Positions 21,275-30,764 of a stretch of 64,000 nt of DNA are shown one piece after another. The position numbers and the translations under genes were made by a program. Position 1 is the stretch's first letter, and each line of letters starts with the position of its first letter. Below the pieces are notes generated by a model. It was not told the origin of the DNA, made no database searches, and was given only the letters and a program-made list of their open reading frames with translations. The DNA is taken from contig VFIW01000055.1 of assembly GCA_006386115.1 (NCBI GenBank), positions 248,001 through 312,000 on the forward strand. The letters are read 5' to 3'. This DNA is from Globisporangium splendens. Its lineage: Eukaryota > Oomycota > Peronosporomycetes > Pythiales > Pythiaceae.

Positions 21275-22942
21275 TTAAATAAACGCGAGGTTGAGCTGGT
21301 CGTCAAAGGGTTTGAGCAGCGGCGCGAGCAGATTGCGCTCGTGCGGCGGCAGCGCCTCGCGGATCTTCATGAGCTCGTCGTACTTGGAGCCCATCTTTTC
21401 GACAATCTTGTTGAGTTTGTGCTGCGCATCGGCGTCGCCGCCCTGCGCAACCTTGGCTTTGAACGACAGAAAGTGACGCAGAAGCTCGTTCACGTCGTGG
21501 AACTGGTTGTACACCTGCTTCTTGAACTCGGTCGGGATGTACTCGGCTGTCATGCCACCACTCGTGGTCGTCGCACCAAAGGACGTAGACGCATCCGACC
21601 CAGAGCCCTCAGAGGACGAGACTACCTCCTTCAGCACATTCATCGATGTCGTGGCTGGTGGGAATGCGAGATCCAGCGCAAACGATGCCCGACACACACG
21701 CTGGAATTGCGACGTCGCGTCCACGAGCGTCGTCGCCGTGGCTCCGTTACTGCCGTCCTGCGATGGCTGCTGAAAGTACCGCGATTCATCTTCGAGGGTC
21801 AGCGGGTTGTACGGCGGCACCGCCTTTGGCTGCAGATCATCCAGTAAGGTCGCTTCTCTCACGTTGTCGTGATAGTTCGCACGTGGTTTCGTAGCCTCAG
21901 CGTGGCCGTGCTGCAACTTTCCAGCATGCGATGGATCCAGCACATAGGCACCATGGCGGTTGAACTTGGCGATTGTGATGTTCGAGCCGTCGTCTTTCGG
22001 TCCCGGTCGCGCTTTCTGAAGACTGTGCGTCACGCTCGCGACATCTTCTTCCGTCGACGTCAAGTCCACCAACGGATCCACGATCGCGCGCGGATCAATA
22101 CTCACGCCCTTGGTCATCTCCTTCTCCTTTTCCTCGTACTTCGTAAACATGTCTTCATGCCCAGCTTTGCGGTCACGATGAAAGTACTTGGACTTGAAGA
22201 ACGCACCCCAGAACTCGGTCTCCGTCATCTTGTCAGGCACCTGGGCCTGGTACGCCAGGTGCACCGCCGGGTACTGGATAAAGATCTGATGGATCACCTC
22301 GGCGTTTAGATTGTACTTGACGACGTTGCCGCCTGCATCGTTGTCCCCACTTAGATCCGTGAGGATCGCCGACGTCTTCCCCGTCTTCTGGCGCTTGCTG
22401 GCTTCGTTCGCGATCAAGTGGCGGCGGCTCGCCCAGAAATCTTCCTCGGAGATCAGACCTTCGTTCACCATCTCCGTGTGCTGCCGCTTGAGCGTCGGGT
22501 TCGCTGCCAGCAGAGCTGCGCGCTGCTTGATCTCTGTCGCGTTACACAGCGGCGTGCGCGCTGCGGCGCCGTGTCGCTGCTGCTGTTTGCTGGAGTTGCT
22601 GAGGATCCACTTGGCGATGAGCGCCTTGGCCTGGTCGCGCGCCTCGAATGCGTGCTCGAGCGACTTGGCGCTGACGAACTCGAGCACGAGCGTCACGTTG
22701 TTGTTGGCCATGCGCAGCCGGATCATCGCCTTGGGGGACGACAGCGACGACACCTGCTGGTCCTGCACCGTGCTCCACGCCACGACGATCGGCTTGGCCG
22801 TCGCGGCGGCATCGTCAGTACCGTCAGCAGAGATCTCGGGGGAGGTGTCGGGCGTCCAGCGCAGACATTTCTCCGAGAACGCGGCGCGTCCGTCGCGCTT
22901 CTTCATGCGCACGCGCGCCTCGAGCACCACCGCATCCGCCAT
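21275..22942 (-). CDS. TFIIH basal transcription/repair factor subunit p62 (GTF2H1/Tfb1)
   Basis: A single exon of 555 residues from MADAVVLEARVRMKKRDG; 20 upstream in-frame codons are ignored. The N-terminus is the PH-like domain (CLRWTPD, MIRLRM, LVLEF). Two BSD domains follow: LISEEDFWASRRHL and MTETEFWGAFFKSKYFHRDR, each with the conserved Phe-Trp pair. The C-terminus is the helical p62 tail (NELLRHFLSFKAKV, LAPLLKPFDDQLNLAFI). This is a core TFIIH subunit for RNA polymerase II initiation and nucleotide excision repair. Length and domain order are normal. Confidence 0.92.
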   Translation of the reverse strand: MADAVVLEARVRMKKRDGRAAFSEKCLRWTPDTSPEISADGTDDAAATAKPIVVAWSTVQDQQVSSLSSPKAMIRLRMANNNVTLVLEFVSAKSLEHAFEARDQAKALIAKWILSNSSKQQQRHGAAARTPLCNATEIKQRAALLAANPTLKRQHTEMVNEGLISEEDFWASRRHLIANEASKRQKTGKTSAILTDLSGDNDAGGNVVKYNLNAEVIHQIFIQYPAVHLAYQAQVPDKMTETEFWGAFFKSKYFHRDRKAGHEDMFTKYEEKEKEMTKGVSIDPRAIVDPLVDLTSTEEDVASVTHSLQKARPGPKDDGSNITIAKFNRHGAYVLDPSHAGKLQHGHAEATKPRANYHDNVREATLLDDLQPKAVPPYNPLTLEDESRYFQQPSQDGSNGATATTLVDATSQFQRVCRASFALDLAFPPATTSMNVLKEVVSSSEGSGSDASTSFGATTTSGGMTAEYIPTEFKKQVYNQFHDVNELLRHFLSFKAKVAQGGDADAQHKLNKIVEKMGSKYDELMKIREALPPHERNLLAPLLKPFDDQLNLAFI

Positions 22943-23380
22943 CTTGACTCCAACGTTCGACTTGGTTGTTGTGTGAGAATTGAAACGAGGAGCCAATCGC
23001 ACTTAGTCGGATTGCACGGCAAAAGAGGCTAGTATATGATAGAGAACAGTACATGTGACTTGAGTGCATAAACAAGCCAATGTGAGCTCCAATTGACACC
23101 TCTTAAATCCATTTGATGCATTTAGCCAACAAATGCAGTCAGTGGCGACCGTCATGGCGAAGCACCTCGAGAAACTCGCTGTCGGATTTCCTTGTCGAAC
23201 AAACTGATCCAAATGTGACGACGACGACATTGACTTCCTGGTTCGTCTGGTAGATTGCTTGCGTGTGTGGACAATAACTAGGCAGACTGTCGATATTTCA
23301 ACTTATAGTTAAAAAACGATACCGATTTGTATGGATGCCTACTACCTCACCAACGAACACGGCCTTCAAATGACGACGCG

Positions 23381-23834
23381 TTAATTCTTGTGTACGACGG
23401 CGTCCAATGCAGAAACAAACTGAAAGACGTTCGCCAAGTTTCCCGGTTTCTGGTGAACTTCACCGGTTTTGGTTCTGATCGTTTGCTTCGGATAACTAGT
23501 CGCTAAGTTGCTTGGAACCACGAATACAAAATAAAACTCATCTGAGGAAATTCCAATGTCTTTCAGCCACTTCAGAAATTTCGTCAACGGCGCAGTCATG
23601 ACTCCATGATTCACATCCATCGTCATTTGCAAGCCGCAGCATCGACTGTTATCGCCATCCAAGATGAACGCATCCAGCGCACCAAACGATCTCGAAGCAG
23701 GCTGGTAGTACGTCATACGTTCAGGGAGGGCTTGATGGATCGTTTCAAGGGTGGAGAAACGAACAACTTGCATATCATTTGGAACTGCCATGCACGAGTC
23801 ATTGCGCGACACCGAACACAACGAACGGTAGCGT
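23381..23834 (-). pseudogene. CRN/RHS-type C-terminal fragment, left copy
   Basis: About 150 codons reading MQVVRFSTLETIHQALPE, FGALDAFILDGD, CGLQMTMDVNHGVM, YFVFVVPSNLATSYPKQ and ending VSALDAVVHKN. The D...QMT arrangement and the VVP strand are typical of the nuclease-like C-terminal regions of large Crinkler and retrotransposon-hotspot-like proteins; the assignment is from pattern memory. The frame is broken off at about 23835, where it joins antisense PIG-K exon 1, so the header and NTPase parts are missing. The frame itself is intact. Confidence 0.6.
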
Positions 23835-23835
23835 A

Positions 23836-24008
23836 GCTGCTCGTGGCGGCGCTGTACGCTGTGCACGCGCTCGTCGCGTCTGCTGGAGAGAGCGCCGCCG
23901 CTGCCACTGCGCCTGCGTGCCGTCGTCACAGCAACAACTGGGCCGTCGTGGTGCGTTTGCCTTCATGTTGTTTCCTGCTTGATGAAAGCTCTCCTTCCTT
24001 TCAGCACC
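23836..24008 (+). pseudogene. PIG-K exon 1 fragment (left chimera)
   Basis: Matches the signal-peptide exon and start of intron 1 of the intact PIG-K gene ([17 protein letters not shown], then NNWAVVV, then the intron start). It lies inverted relative to the intact gene and is joined at about 24008 to a membrane-protein exon. Confidence 0.8.
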
Positions 24009-24665
24009 AAGTGCTCGTGTCGTCGATCAAGTCCAAGGTGCCGATGTTGGTCCACCCCGTGAACAAAATTCGGTAAGATATTAGATGATAATCCGCTTGT
24101 TGCTTCTTTCGCTCTCGTCACTAAGCTTGTGGTATATGAACATGCAAATGCATCAAGGAATGTGGTCAATCGCGTGATGGATCTGGTGCTCCCAAATGCG
24201 ATACTCGAGTCACAATTGTTTATACGAGTACGTGTATTACTATATGTGAAATGCACACACCAGTTGCATTCACTGACGTGCACCTTATTCTGTCATACTT
24301 TGTTGGCATTTTTTGTTTTGCAGAATCGTACATGGATTTTGTGGTACTTTACGACGGTGTTGAGCATCCCGTTTGCGCTGCTGCTGAGTCCGATGCTCAT
24401 CGCGTTCAGCATCTGCACGTCGCCGATCTGGATGGCGGGGCTCGTCGTGCTGGCGGTGCGCGCGCTGGTGCCCGCGTGGAACCACCCGCCACTCACGGAG
24501 CCGTACGTGCGGAAAGCGTCGCCACTATCTGGCGGCGGGAACCACAAGAACAGCTTGAACTTGCATCACCATCGAAGCCAGAATGGCGACAGCACCAGCC
24601 ATCCCAACTCGATATACCGACACGCCAACCTGACGACCCGGCACGGAGAGCAAGACGAAGAGTGA
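24009..24665 (+). pseudogene. 5'-truncated copy of the two-TM membrane protein gene, left
   Basis: Contains the last three exons of the gene at 29269-30764: SSIKSKVPMLVHPVNKIR, YEHANASRNVVNRVMDLVL, and the terminal exon with two membrane helices ending LTTRHGEQDEE. The first two exons are absent; the sequence enters from PIG-K intron 1 instead. The remaining frames and splice sites are preserved, so a chimeric transcript is conceivable. Confidence 0.8.
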
Positions 24666-24828
24666 ATGCATGGAAGCTGCTGTTCTCCTGCGCGCCACAT
24701 TTTTATATGAGGCGAGAAGCTGCAAAAGTATCTGGCAGCTTTGTGTCGAAGCGCCGCCATTCGACGATATGAATGTCAGGTGGAAAATGTGAGCCGCAGG
24801 AGAACATGCAGTTCTACGCGTAAGTGTA

Positions 24829-24866
24829 GTTTCTCTCTTTCTTTCTTTCTTTCTTTCTTTCTTTTC
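24829..24866 (+). repeat. (TTTC)n microsatellite
   Basis: Tandem TTTC units. The reverse-complemented copies (GAAA) are at about 29065-29100 and 38077-38112. Unit number differs slightly, which accounts for a 4-bp offset between the inverted copies. Confidence 0.9.
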
Positions 24867-24920
24867 CTCGTTTGTATGTCTCTGTCAGTCTGTGGGTATG
24901 CGCCACTTTCTTATACTTTC

Positions 24921-26880
24921 TTATATCTTCTTATTCGTGACGATCAATATACCGATCACAAATGCCAAGCCCACGAGGAAGAAATCCGTTGAAAATCGAA
25001 AGCCTTGTTGCTGATACTGTTGATTCACTGGAGATGCCGAGTCCGCGATCTTCGGCTCGTTGGCAGCAGAGATCTCAGGCAAATGGTGCTGGGAATTGTC
25101 GAAGTCGCTGGCGCCATCAAGAGGGTACGCTTCTTCGTCGTAGTGCAGTTGCACGTCCAGTACCGAGCCAAAGAAATCCGTGATCGGGACGCCGTCGATG
25201 TCTCGGCCAAGGATATCGTCGCGATAGTCCGGCGTCGAGTACAGCATGCGCGGGTCATAAAAGTTGAACAGTTCGCGCAACGACGAGTTGCGAATCCAGT
25301 CGCCCACTTTCATGCGCTGCAGGTAGTCGAGCGTCGAAAACGTGAAGCGATCGATGACCGCCAAGCCCAACTACTCGACAAACATTATCATCAAGGATTG
25401 GGTTAGGTTGATAGAAGTGGCGTGGTCTCAAGTGACGAAAACACTTTCGTACCTCTTCGTCGTTATGATGAGCGTAGGAGCTTTCCCCCGTTTGCGAACT
25501 GCCGATCGTGACCACGTTTGGCGACACGATCGCATTTGAGAGCGATCCGGCCTGGCACGTGTCGACCATGAAAAAAATCTCGTGATACCTAGTTTGGTAT
25601 CAAAAGTCGACCCAGAACGCAAGAAATGAAACACTGTTCTAACTTGGACAACAATAACAAAGAAGCGATCCTCACCGTTTCTTGACGTGCATTTCTTGAA
25701 TGGCGTCTGCGATATCCTGGCTCGAGAGCTCTTCAAAGTCCTACAACGAAATGAAAATGGATAATTTGATGCAAGGTTAGCACCATATCATGTTAAGTCG
25801 AGCAGCTTCGCCTTCTGCCTCAGGCTTTCATACCTGGAATTTCAAAAAGCCGTCGCCACCGTGGCCCGTCATGAAAATCTGAACAAGCAACGAGCTACGG
25901 TTGTTAGTGCTCTCTGATAATCGAATAAGCAGTTGCAGTCATCTCCAGTCAACTAAATCCAAACTAGCTACGCACAAAGATGTTGCTGTTCTCATCCGTG
26001 TCCAATTTCTTCGACGCAGGGGTTCCAGGCTTATGACGACCTATGCATTTATCCGACAAACGAGTCCAAACAAACACAAAACAATCACGATGTGAGCACG
26101 ATATATAATAAGGGCATCCTGCTAAAGGTCAAGATGTATCCACATACCGGTGAGCACGGTGATGAAGTTCGCAACGGTGACTTCAGCTCCTCGGTAGTCG
26201 ACTTCCACGTTCTTCCCGTAACTAGTCACATAACCCACATCCGCCATTTTGCTGCCGTCAGTTCCCTTTCTCCATGCATGTATAACACGCGCGCGGTGCG
26301 TATGGGAATCCACGCCCGTACAGGTTGATCTTCTGCGTGCGGCTGTTGAACACTTCGCCTGGGAAGCAGTTGCGCGCATTGCACGGCATCTGATCCGCCA
26401 GCATCAAGACGATCTACACAAGTAATGCGCATCGTATCCACACAGTCAGAACATGTCAGTACATCTTGCTGTAGGCACAAGCGTCTCGAAACAACAACGA
26501 GAGCGCACCTGGCTGTCTGGGATCCCCAGCCGCTTGACCGAGTGATACAGCGACAGCGCATTCGCGATATGGCGGTAGTTGTTCCAGAAGCGCGACGTAT
26601 CCACCTGTAAATCCACAAGCCACAGCAGCATAAGATATCATTAATTGCTTCACACGCACTTGCTCTCCCCTCATAGAAGCGCTTGATGCTGAAAGGAAGG
26701 AGAGCTTTCATCAAGCAGGAAACAACATGAAGGCAAACGCACCACGACGGCCCAGTTGTTGCTGTGACGACGGTACGCAGGCGCAGTGGCAGCGGCGGCG
26801 CTCTCTCCAGCAGACGCGACGAGTGCGTGCACAGCGCACAGCGCCGCCACGAGCAGCACCCGCAGCGTCCTCTTTGTCAT
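24921..26880 (-). CDS. GPI transamidase catalytic subunit PIG-K/GPI8 (intact copy)
   Basis: A multi-exon gene. Exon 1 (start 26880) is a signal peptide ([19 protein letters not shown]) ending NNWAVVV. Later exons read [59 protein letters not shown], the catalytic-His segment [14 protein letters not shown], the catalytic-Cys segment [41 protein letters not shown] and [10 protein letters not shown], then a C-terminal membrane helix [15 protein letters not shown]. This C13-type cysteine protease cuts the GPI signal and attaches the anchor in the ER. A consistent GT-AG splice gives AACCT|TTACGGG at the NLYGKNVEV junction near 26320. This is the only copy in the window with every exon. Its start is 203 bp from the divergent Crinkler at 27084. 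Confidence 0.9.
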
Positions 26881-27083
26881 CTTCGTGTCGTTTTGAGTTC
26901 GGTCTCGTCTTGCTCACGTGCGACACCATGTTGCACGAAGGTCGTTTTATCACAACCTGAACTGCGAAGTGAAGTCCAAGAATGAATTCCAAAACGAATT
27001 GCCTCAAAAATGAATTGACTGAGATTCATATCTTTTGTTGTGCTCTGTCAGTTGTCCACCTCAGTCGTGGATTTGCCATCGAA
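26881..27083. promoter_or_regulatory. Shared divergent promoter of PIG-K and Crinkler
   Basis: A 203-bp gap between a housekeeping gene start (minus) and a Crinkler start (plus). The same arrangement is duplicated at 35887-36089. Both transcripts must start here unless an exon lies further away. Confidence 0.5.
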
Positions 27084-28280
27084 ATGGCGGCGCAAAGGGT
27101 GTGGTTCCTTCTGGTGGATGCAAGTGGTAATGAGCTGTCGTCTGCAACGTCAGTCCGACTGGCGAGGGATGATGTCGTTGACGATTTCCGAGATGCAGTG
27201 ATGATTAAATGCCCCAAGCTACTCTCTTCAATCGATGCAGTGCAGCTCTTAGTCTACGAGAACAGAGCGGCGTTCGATGAAAAGAAGCCACTGGAAGAAG
27301 ACTCGGATATTGAAGCACGTGGTTCGTCGAAGAAGGACGCGCTTATCGTGGAAGTACCGGAGCGGCAATGGAGCGTGCATGGGTTGGGATCAGCTGAAGA
27401 ACTTGGAGTAATGGTTGAGTCGCGGATGAACAAAGTTTTGGAGTCCCGAGACGAGAAGAGGTCGGTGTGTTCATTGTCGGATCTCAATTCGGAAAAGCAA
27501 GAGAGAATTTTTAAGAAGATGCGTCTTGAGGCTGACTACCTCGAATTTAAAGAACCCGTTGACACCAGTGTCGCTGGATATAAGTGGAAGGATGCTGTGG
27601 CCGAGGATGCAGCACCTCAGAGAGAAGAATACATGAAATATTTGAAGACGCACCTGAAGACCATACGGGAGGAATATGATCTTGAGTTGCTGGATGTCGT
27701 CGATGACAAGACACTCCTATCAATAGTTGATCCTCGCTTGCCATTCAGAATGAACGGAACGGCAGATGCCGTCCTGGTCGATCGAAGGTCAATTATGCAC
27801 AATGACCCCCTGGTTGGTGTTCGAGTCGTTATTGAATTAAAGAGACAAGTCCAGCGGCGTCATAAACCACAAGCATTTGGACAACTCGTGTCCGCCAGTT
27901 TGAAAGCACCCCTGCATTGCACTCCGATTGGGCTATTGACGGATTTGAACGACCATTGGCATTTTGCTTGGTTCAATGCGAAGAAGGTTCTGACGCACTG
28001 TAGCATGAGGTATCCGAGCAACGCGTTCAAGTTCCTGGCGGCGGCGGTCGCTGACACTGACAGCGCACAGCCATTCACAGTCCCATTCATCGACCGGACA
28101 TTCACCAAATTCAAGATCGACGACTTTTTGCCTATGCCTGACGACGGTGCGGACGAGATGATGGAGCGGTACGAATTAATGGCCGATTCGTTGGAACCGG
28201 AGTTTCTTATGGCGAGACGGATGGAATATGCGCAGCATCTCGTGCAATCAATGCCAATGTATGCTCACATGTATTCGTAG
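27084..28280 (+). CDS. Crinkler (CRN) with PD-(D/E)xK nuclease-like C-terminus, copy 1
   Basis: A single exon of 398 residues, starting at MAAQRVWFLLVDASGNEL. Residues 1-100 match the Crinkler N-terminal domain type with VWFxLVD, FRDAV, LLVYENRAAFD and a closing ALIVEVPE. The C-terminal half has RMNGTADAVLVD, VVIELKRQ and QAFGQLVSASLK, an arrangement of D, E-x-K and Q expected of a PD-(D/E)xK restriction-endonuclease-like fold. No P-loop NTPase domain lies between the parts, unlike many large CRNs. No signal peptide is seen. It differs from copy 2 mainly in a 24-residue segment just before FRDAV and by one Met/Ile change. Upstream in-frame codons (from 26982) are probably untranslated. Confidence 0.85.
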   Translation: MAAQRVWFLLVDASGNELSSATSVRLARDDVVDDFRDAVMIKCPKLLSSIDAVQLLVYENRAAFDEKKPLEEDSDIEARGSSKKDALIVEVPERQWSVHGLGSAEELGVMVESRMNKVLESRDEKRSVCSLSDLNSEKQERIFKKMRLEADYLEFKEPVDTSVAGYKWKDAVAEDAAPQREEYMKYLKTHLKTIREEYDLELLDVVDDKTLLSIVDPRLPFRMNGTADAVLVDRRSIMHNDPLVGVRVVIELKRQVQRRHKPQAFGQLVSASLKAPLHCTPIGLLTDLNDHWHFAWFNAKKVLTHCSMRYPSNAFKFLAAAVADTDSAQPFTVPFIDRTFTKFKIDDFLPMPDDGADEMMERYELMADSLEPEFLMARRMEYAQHLVQSMPMYAHMYS

Positions 28281-28314
28281 ATACGTTGAATATGGCTTTC
28301 TAAGCAGATTTTTT

Positions 28315-28418
28315 TCGTCGCAGTGCAGATGTACGTCGAGCACCGAGCCAGAGAATATTGTGGTCGGCACGCCGTCAATGTCTTGGCTGAGGAGAGACAT
28401 ATCTCGATAGGCGGAGAG
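28315..28418 (-). pseudogene. Diverged PIG-K exon fragment downstream of Crinkler copy 1
   Basis: Read on the minus strand this encodes IDGVPTTIFSGSVLDVHLH, compared with [19 protein letters not shown] of intact PIG-K (25137-25260). Identity over about 100 bp is roughly 80%, much lower than that of the other PIG-K pieces, so it is an older copy. Flanking exons are absent. Confidence 0.75.
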
Positions 28419-28805
28419 GCCGACTGCAATGGGGTCCTCGTTATGTAATCCATCTTGAATTATGCCATTGTGGAATTTTTACTTTGTTTCATAATTTGGA
28501 GATGGAAACCTTGTCGTTTATTGGCAGTGATGATTGGGTTTTGCACAATATCCAGCATGTAGACCACTTACAATGTGCAAAATGAAGTAAGGCATTTTGG
28601 ACGGCACGAATGTTATTAAGATATTAAATGATTTTCAAGTTATACTCGGAACCCTCTGGAGGATACGATACTCATGTGGCACTACGTGTGAGACTGACAG
28701 CATATTGGTTCAATTGTTGGCAGTGAGTCTCACTTTGCCCACAAGGTCACCAATGCTTCTCTCGCTAGCACGTTGCGCAATGCCTTTCTGTTCGAGTGGA
28801 TTCAC
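28419..28805. other. AT-rich spacer, possibly with an orphan exon
   Basis: No complete gene. From about 28690 a plus-strand frame after a CAG reads GSESHFAHKVTNASLA and continues STLRNAFLFEWI up to the junction with PIG-K sequence at 28806. Its origin is not recognised. Confidence 0.35.
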
Positions 28806-29009
28806 CCTCTTGATGGCGCCAGCGACTTCGACAATTCCCAGCACCATTTGCCTGAGATCTCTGCTGCCAACGAGCCGAAGATCGCGGACTCGGCATCTCC
28901 AGTGAATCAACAGCATCAGCGACAAGGCTTTCGATTTTCAACGGATTTCTTCCTCGTGGGCTTGGCATTTGTGATCGGTATATTGATCGTCACGAATAAG
29001 AAGATATAA
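28806..29009 (+). pseudogene. 3' fragment of PIG-K, middle copy
   Basis: The last 67 codons of PIG-K, starting at [17 protein letters not shown] and including the C-terminal membrane helix and stop. The break point lies in the sequence ACCCTCTTGATGG. The fragment runs opposite to the intact gene. Confidence 0.9.
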
Positions 29010-29064
29010 GAAAGTATAAGAAAGTGGCGCATACCCACAGACTGACAGAGACATACAAACGAGG

Positions 29065-29066
29065 AA

Positions 29067-29098
<32 letters not shown>

Positions 29099-29100
29099 GA
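29065..29100 (+). repeat. (GAAA)n microsatellite
   Basis: Inverted counterpart of the TTTC run at 24829-24866, between the PIG-K fragment and the membrane-protein gene. Confidence 0.9.
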
Positions 29101-29268
29101 GAAACTACACTTACGCGTAGAACTACATGTTCTCCTGCGGCTCACATTTTCCACCTGACATTCATATCGTCGAATGGCGGCGCTTCGACACAAAGCTGCT
29201 AGATACTTTTGCAGCTTCTCGCCTCATATAAAAATGTGGCACGCAGGAGAACAGCAGCTTCCATGCAT

Positions 29269-30764
29269 TCACTCTTCGTCTTGCTCTCCGTGCCGGGTCG
29301 TCAAGTTGGCGTGTCGGTATATCGAGTTGGGATGGCTGGTGCTGTCGCCATTCTGGCTTCGATGGTGATGCAAGTTCAAGCTGTTCTTGTGGTTCCCGCC
29401 GCCAGATAGTGGCGACGCTTTCCGCACGTACGGCTCCGTGAGTGGCGGGTGGTTCCACGCGGGCACCAGCGCGCGCACCGCCAGCACGACGAGCCCCGCC
29501 ATCCAGATCGGCGACGTGCAGATGCTGAACGCGATGAGCATCGGACTCAGCAGCAGCGCAAACGGGATGCTCAACACCGTCGTAAAGTACCACAAAATCC
29601 ATGTACGATTCTGCAAAACAAAAAATGTCAACAAAGCATGACAGAATAAGGTGCACGTCGGTGAATGCAACTGGTGTGTGCATTTCACATATAGTAATAC
29701 ACGTACTTGTATAAACAATTGTGACTCGAGTATCGCATTTGGGAGCACCAGATCCATCACGCGATTGACCACATTCCTTGATGCATTTGCATGTTCATAT
29801 ACCACAAGCTTAGTGACGAGAGCGAAAGAAGCAACAAGCGGATTATCATCTAATATCTTACCGAATTTTGTTCACGGGGTGGACCAACATCGGTACCTTG
29901 GACTTGATCGACGACACAAGCTGCTTTGCTGGTTTGTACTCCTGCTCCTCCTGCTGCTGCTGCTCGCGGTACTCCTCATGGCGCTCCAGCTGCAACTTCA
30001 CGAGCTGCGGCGTGTACGGCGTATTTAGCGGCGTGCGGTCGTTTCGAAGCACTCCCTAACGCATCCGTGCATACAGGCATACACAAGCGTCGTCATTTAA
30101 CGCAGTTTCTCATTCATAATCAGCAACCTCACTCGTCCTTTACCAGCGTCGGCTGCAAACCGTATGCGTGCTTCCGGTGCGCGTAGCCATCCCAGTCGTG
30201 GTCCATCGTCATGGGCGTCAGACTCTTCTCTGCGCCGTACGCGTTCGTAGTGCCGCTCGCGCTCCCACCCATGCTCTCCGCAGGATCACCATACGACGCT
30301 TCTGTCAGCATAAACATCAACAAGCGTCAGACCATCATCACCATACACACACACACACACACACATGTGTCAGAGCGCCCTCCATTCTCCATATACATAT
30401 AAACAACCCGTGTGTGTATATATGCGCTTATGCTCCTATGCGCGGTTGCTTTGTGGCTTGCTGCTCCCCTCACAACTTCAAGTGGCAGGTTGAAGATCCG
30501 ATGATTTATTGTTTGCCCACTCACTCTCAATATAAAGAGAGCAAACTTCAGCTTTTCTGTTCGCAAGCGCCCTTTTTATATATAGCAGCCGCAGCGCACA
30601 CGCAGCAGCGCAGAGCAGGGGAGAGTGCGCACATGCATACACAATCCTATACTCATACACACTTAAGCAAACGTACCATGAGCGCGAGTGCGTCCATTGT
30701 CGGCGGCGCGCGCGAGGTCTGCTCCTCCTCCGTTCGCGGGTGCAGCGTGCTTCATCTCGCCCAT
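29269..30764 (-). CDS. Two-TM membrane protein of unknown function (intact copy)
   Basis: Five exons give a protein of about 310 residues. Exon 1 starts MGEMKHAAPANGGGAD at 30764 (the internal Met in MKHAAP is an alternative) and splices into EASYGDPAESMGGSA. Exon 3 is Gln/Glu-rich (EEYREQQQQEEQEYKPAKQ) and continues into SSIKSKVPMLVHPVNKIR. Exon 4 carries YEHANASRNVVNRVMDLVLP. The terminal exon holds two adjacent hydrophobic segments (TTVLSIPFALLLSPMLIAF, SPIWMAGLVVLAVRALVP) and a polar His/Asn-rich tail. I do not recognise the family. This is the only one of three copies with its own 5' exons; the others start at SSIKSKVP. Confidence 0.78.
30343..30366 (+). repeat. (CA)n microsatellite
   Basis: Short CA run inside the first intron of the membrane-protein gene. 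Confidence 0.85.

Larger units (their letters stand above)
23218..25124 (+). repeat. Left arm of a 1.9-kb inverted repeat (partner 37818-39728)
   Basis: This block reappears, reverse-complemented and nearly identical, at 37818-39728. Paired positions sum to about 62946 over most of the length, with a 4-bp offset after a TTTC microsatellite. It holds a CRN/RHS C-terminal fragment (minus), a chimera of PIG-K exon 1 with the 3' exons of the membrane-protein gene (plus), and the last 200 bp of the intact PIG-K gene (minus). Confidence 0.88.
26262..29918 (+). repeat. 3.65-kb duplicated block, left copy (direct partner 35268-38930)
   Basis: Nearly identical to 35268-38930 at an offset of 9006 bp, changing to 9012 bp after the divergent patch at about 27137-27190. 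It spans the 5' part of PIG-K, the whole Crinkler, a 3' PIG-K piece and the 3' exons of the membrane-protein gene. Outside the patch I see only scattered single-base differences. Confidence 0.9.

Noticed and set aside
24829..24866. TTTC microsatellite as cause of the segmental duplication
   Set aside because: It lies inside the duplicated blocks, not at their ends, so it does not mark a break point.
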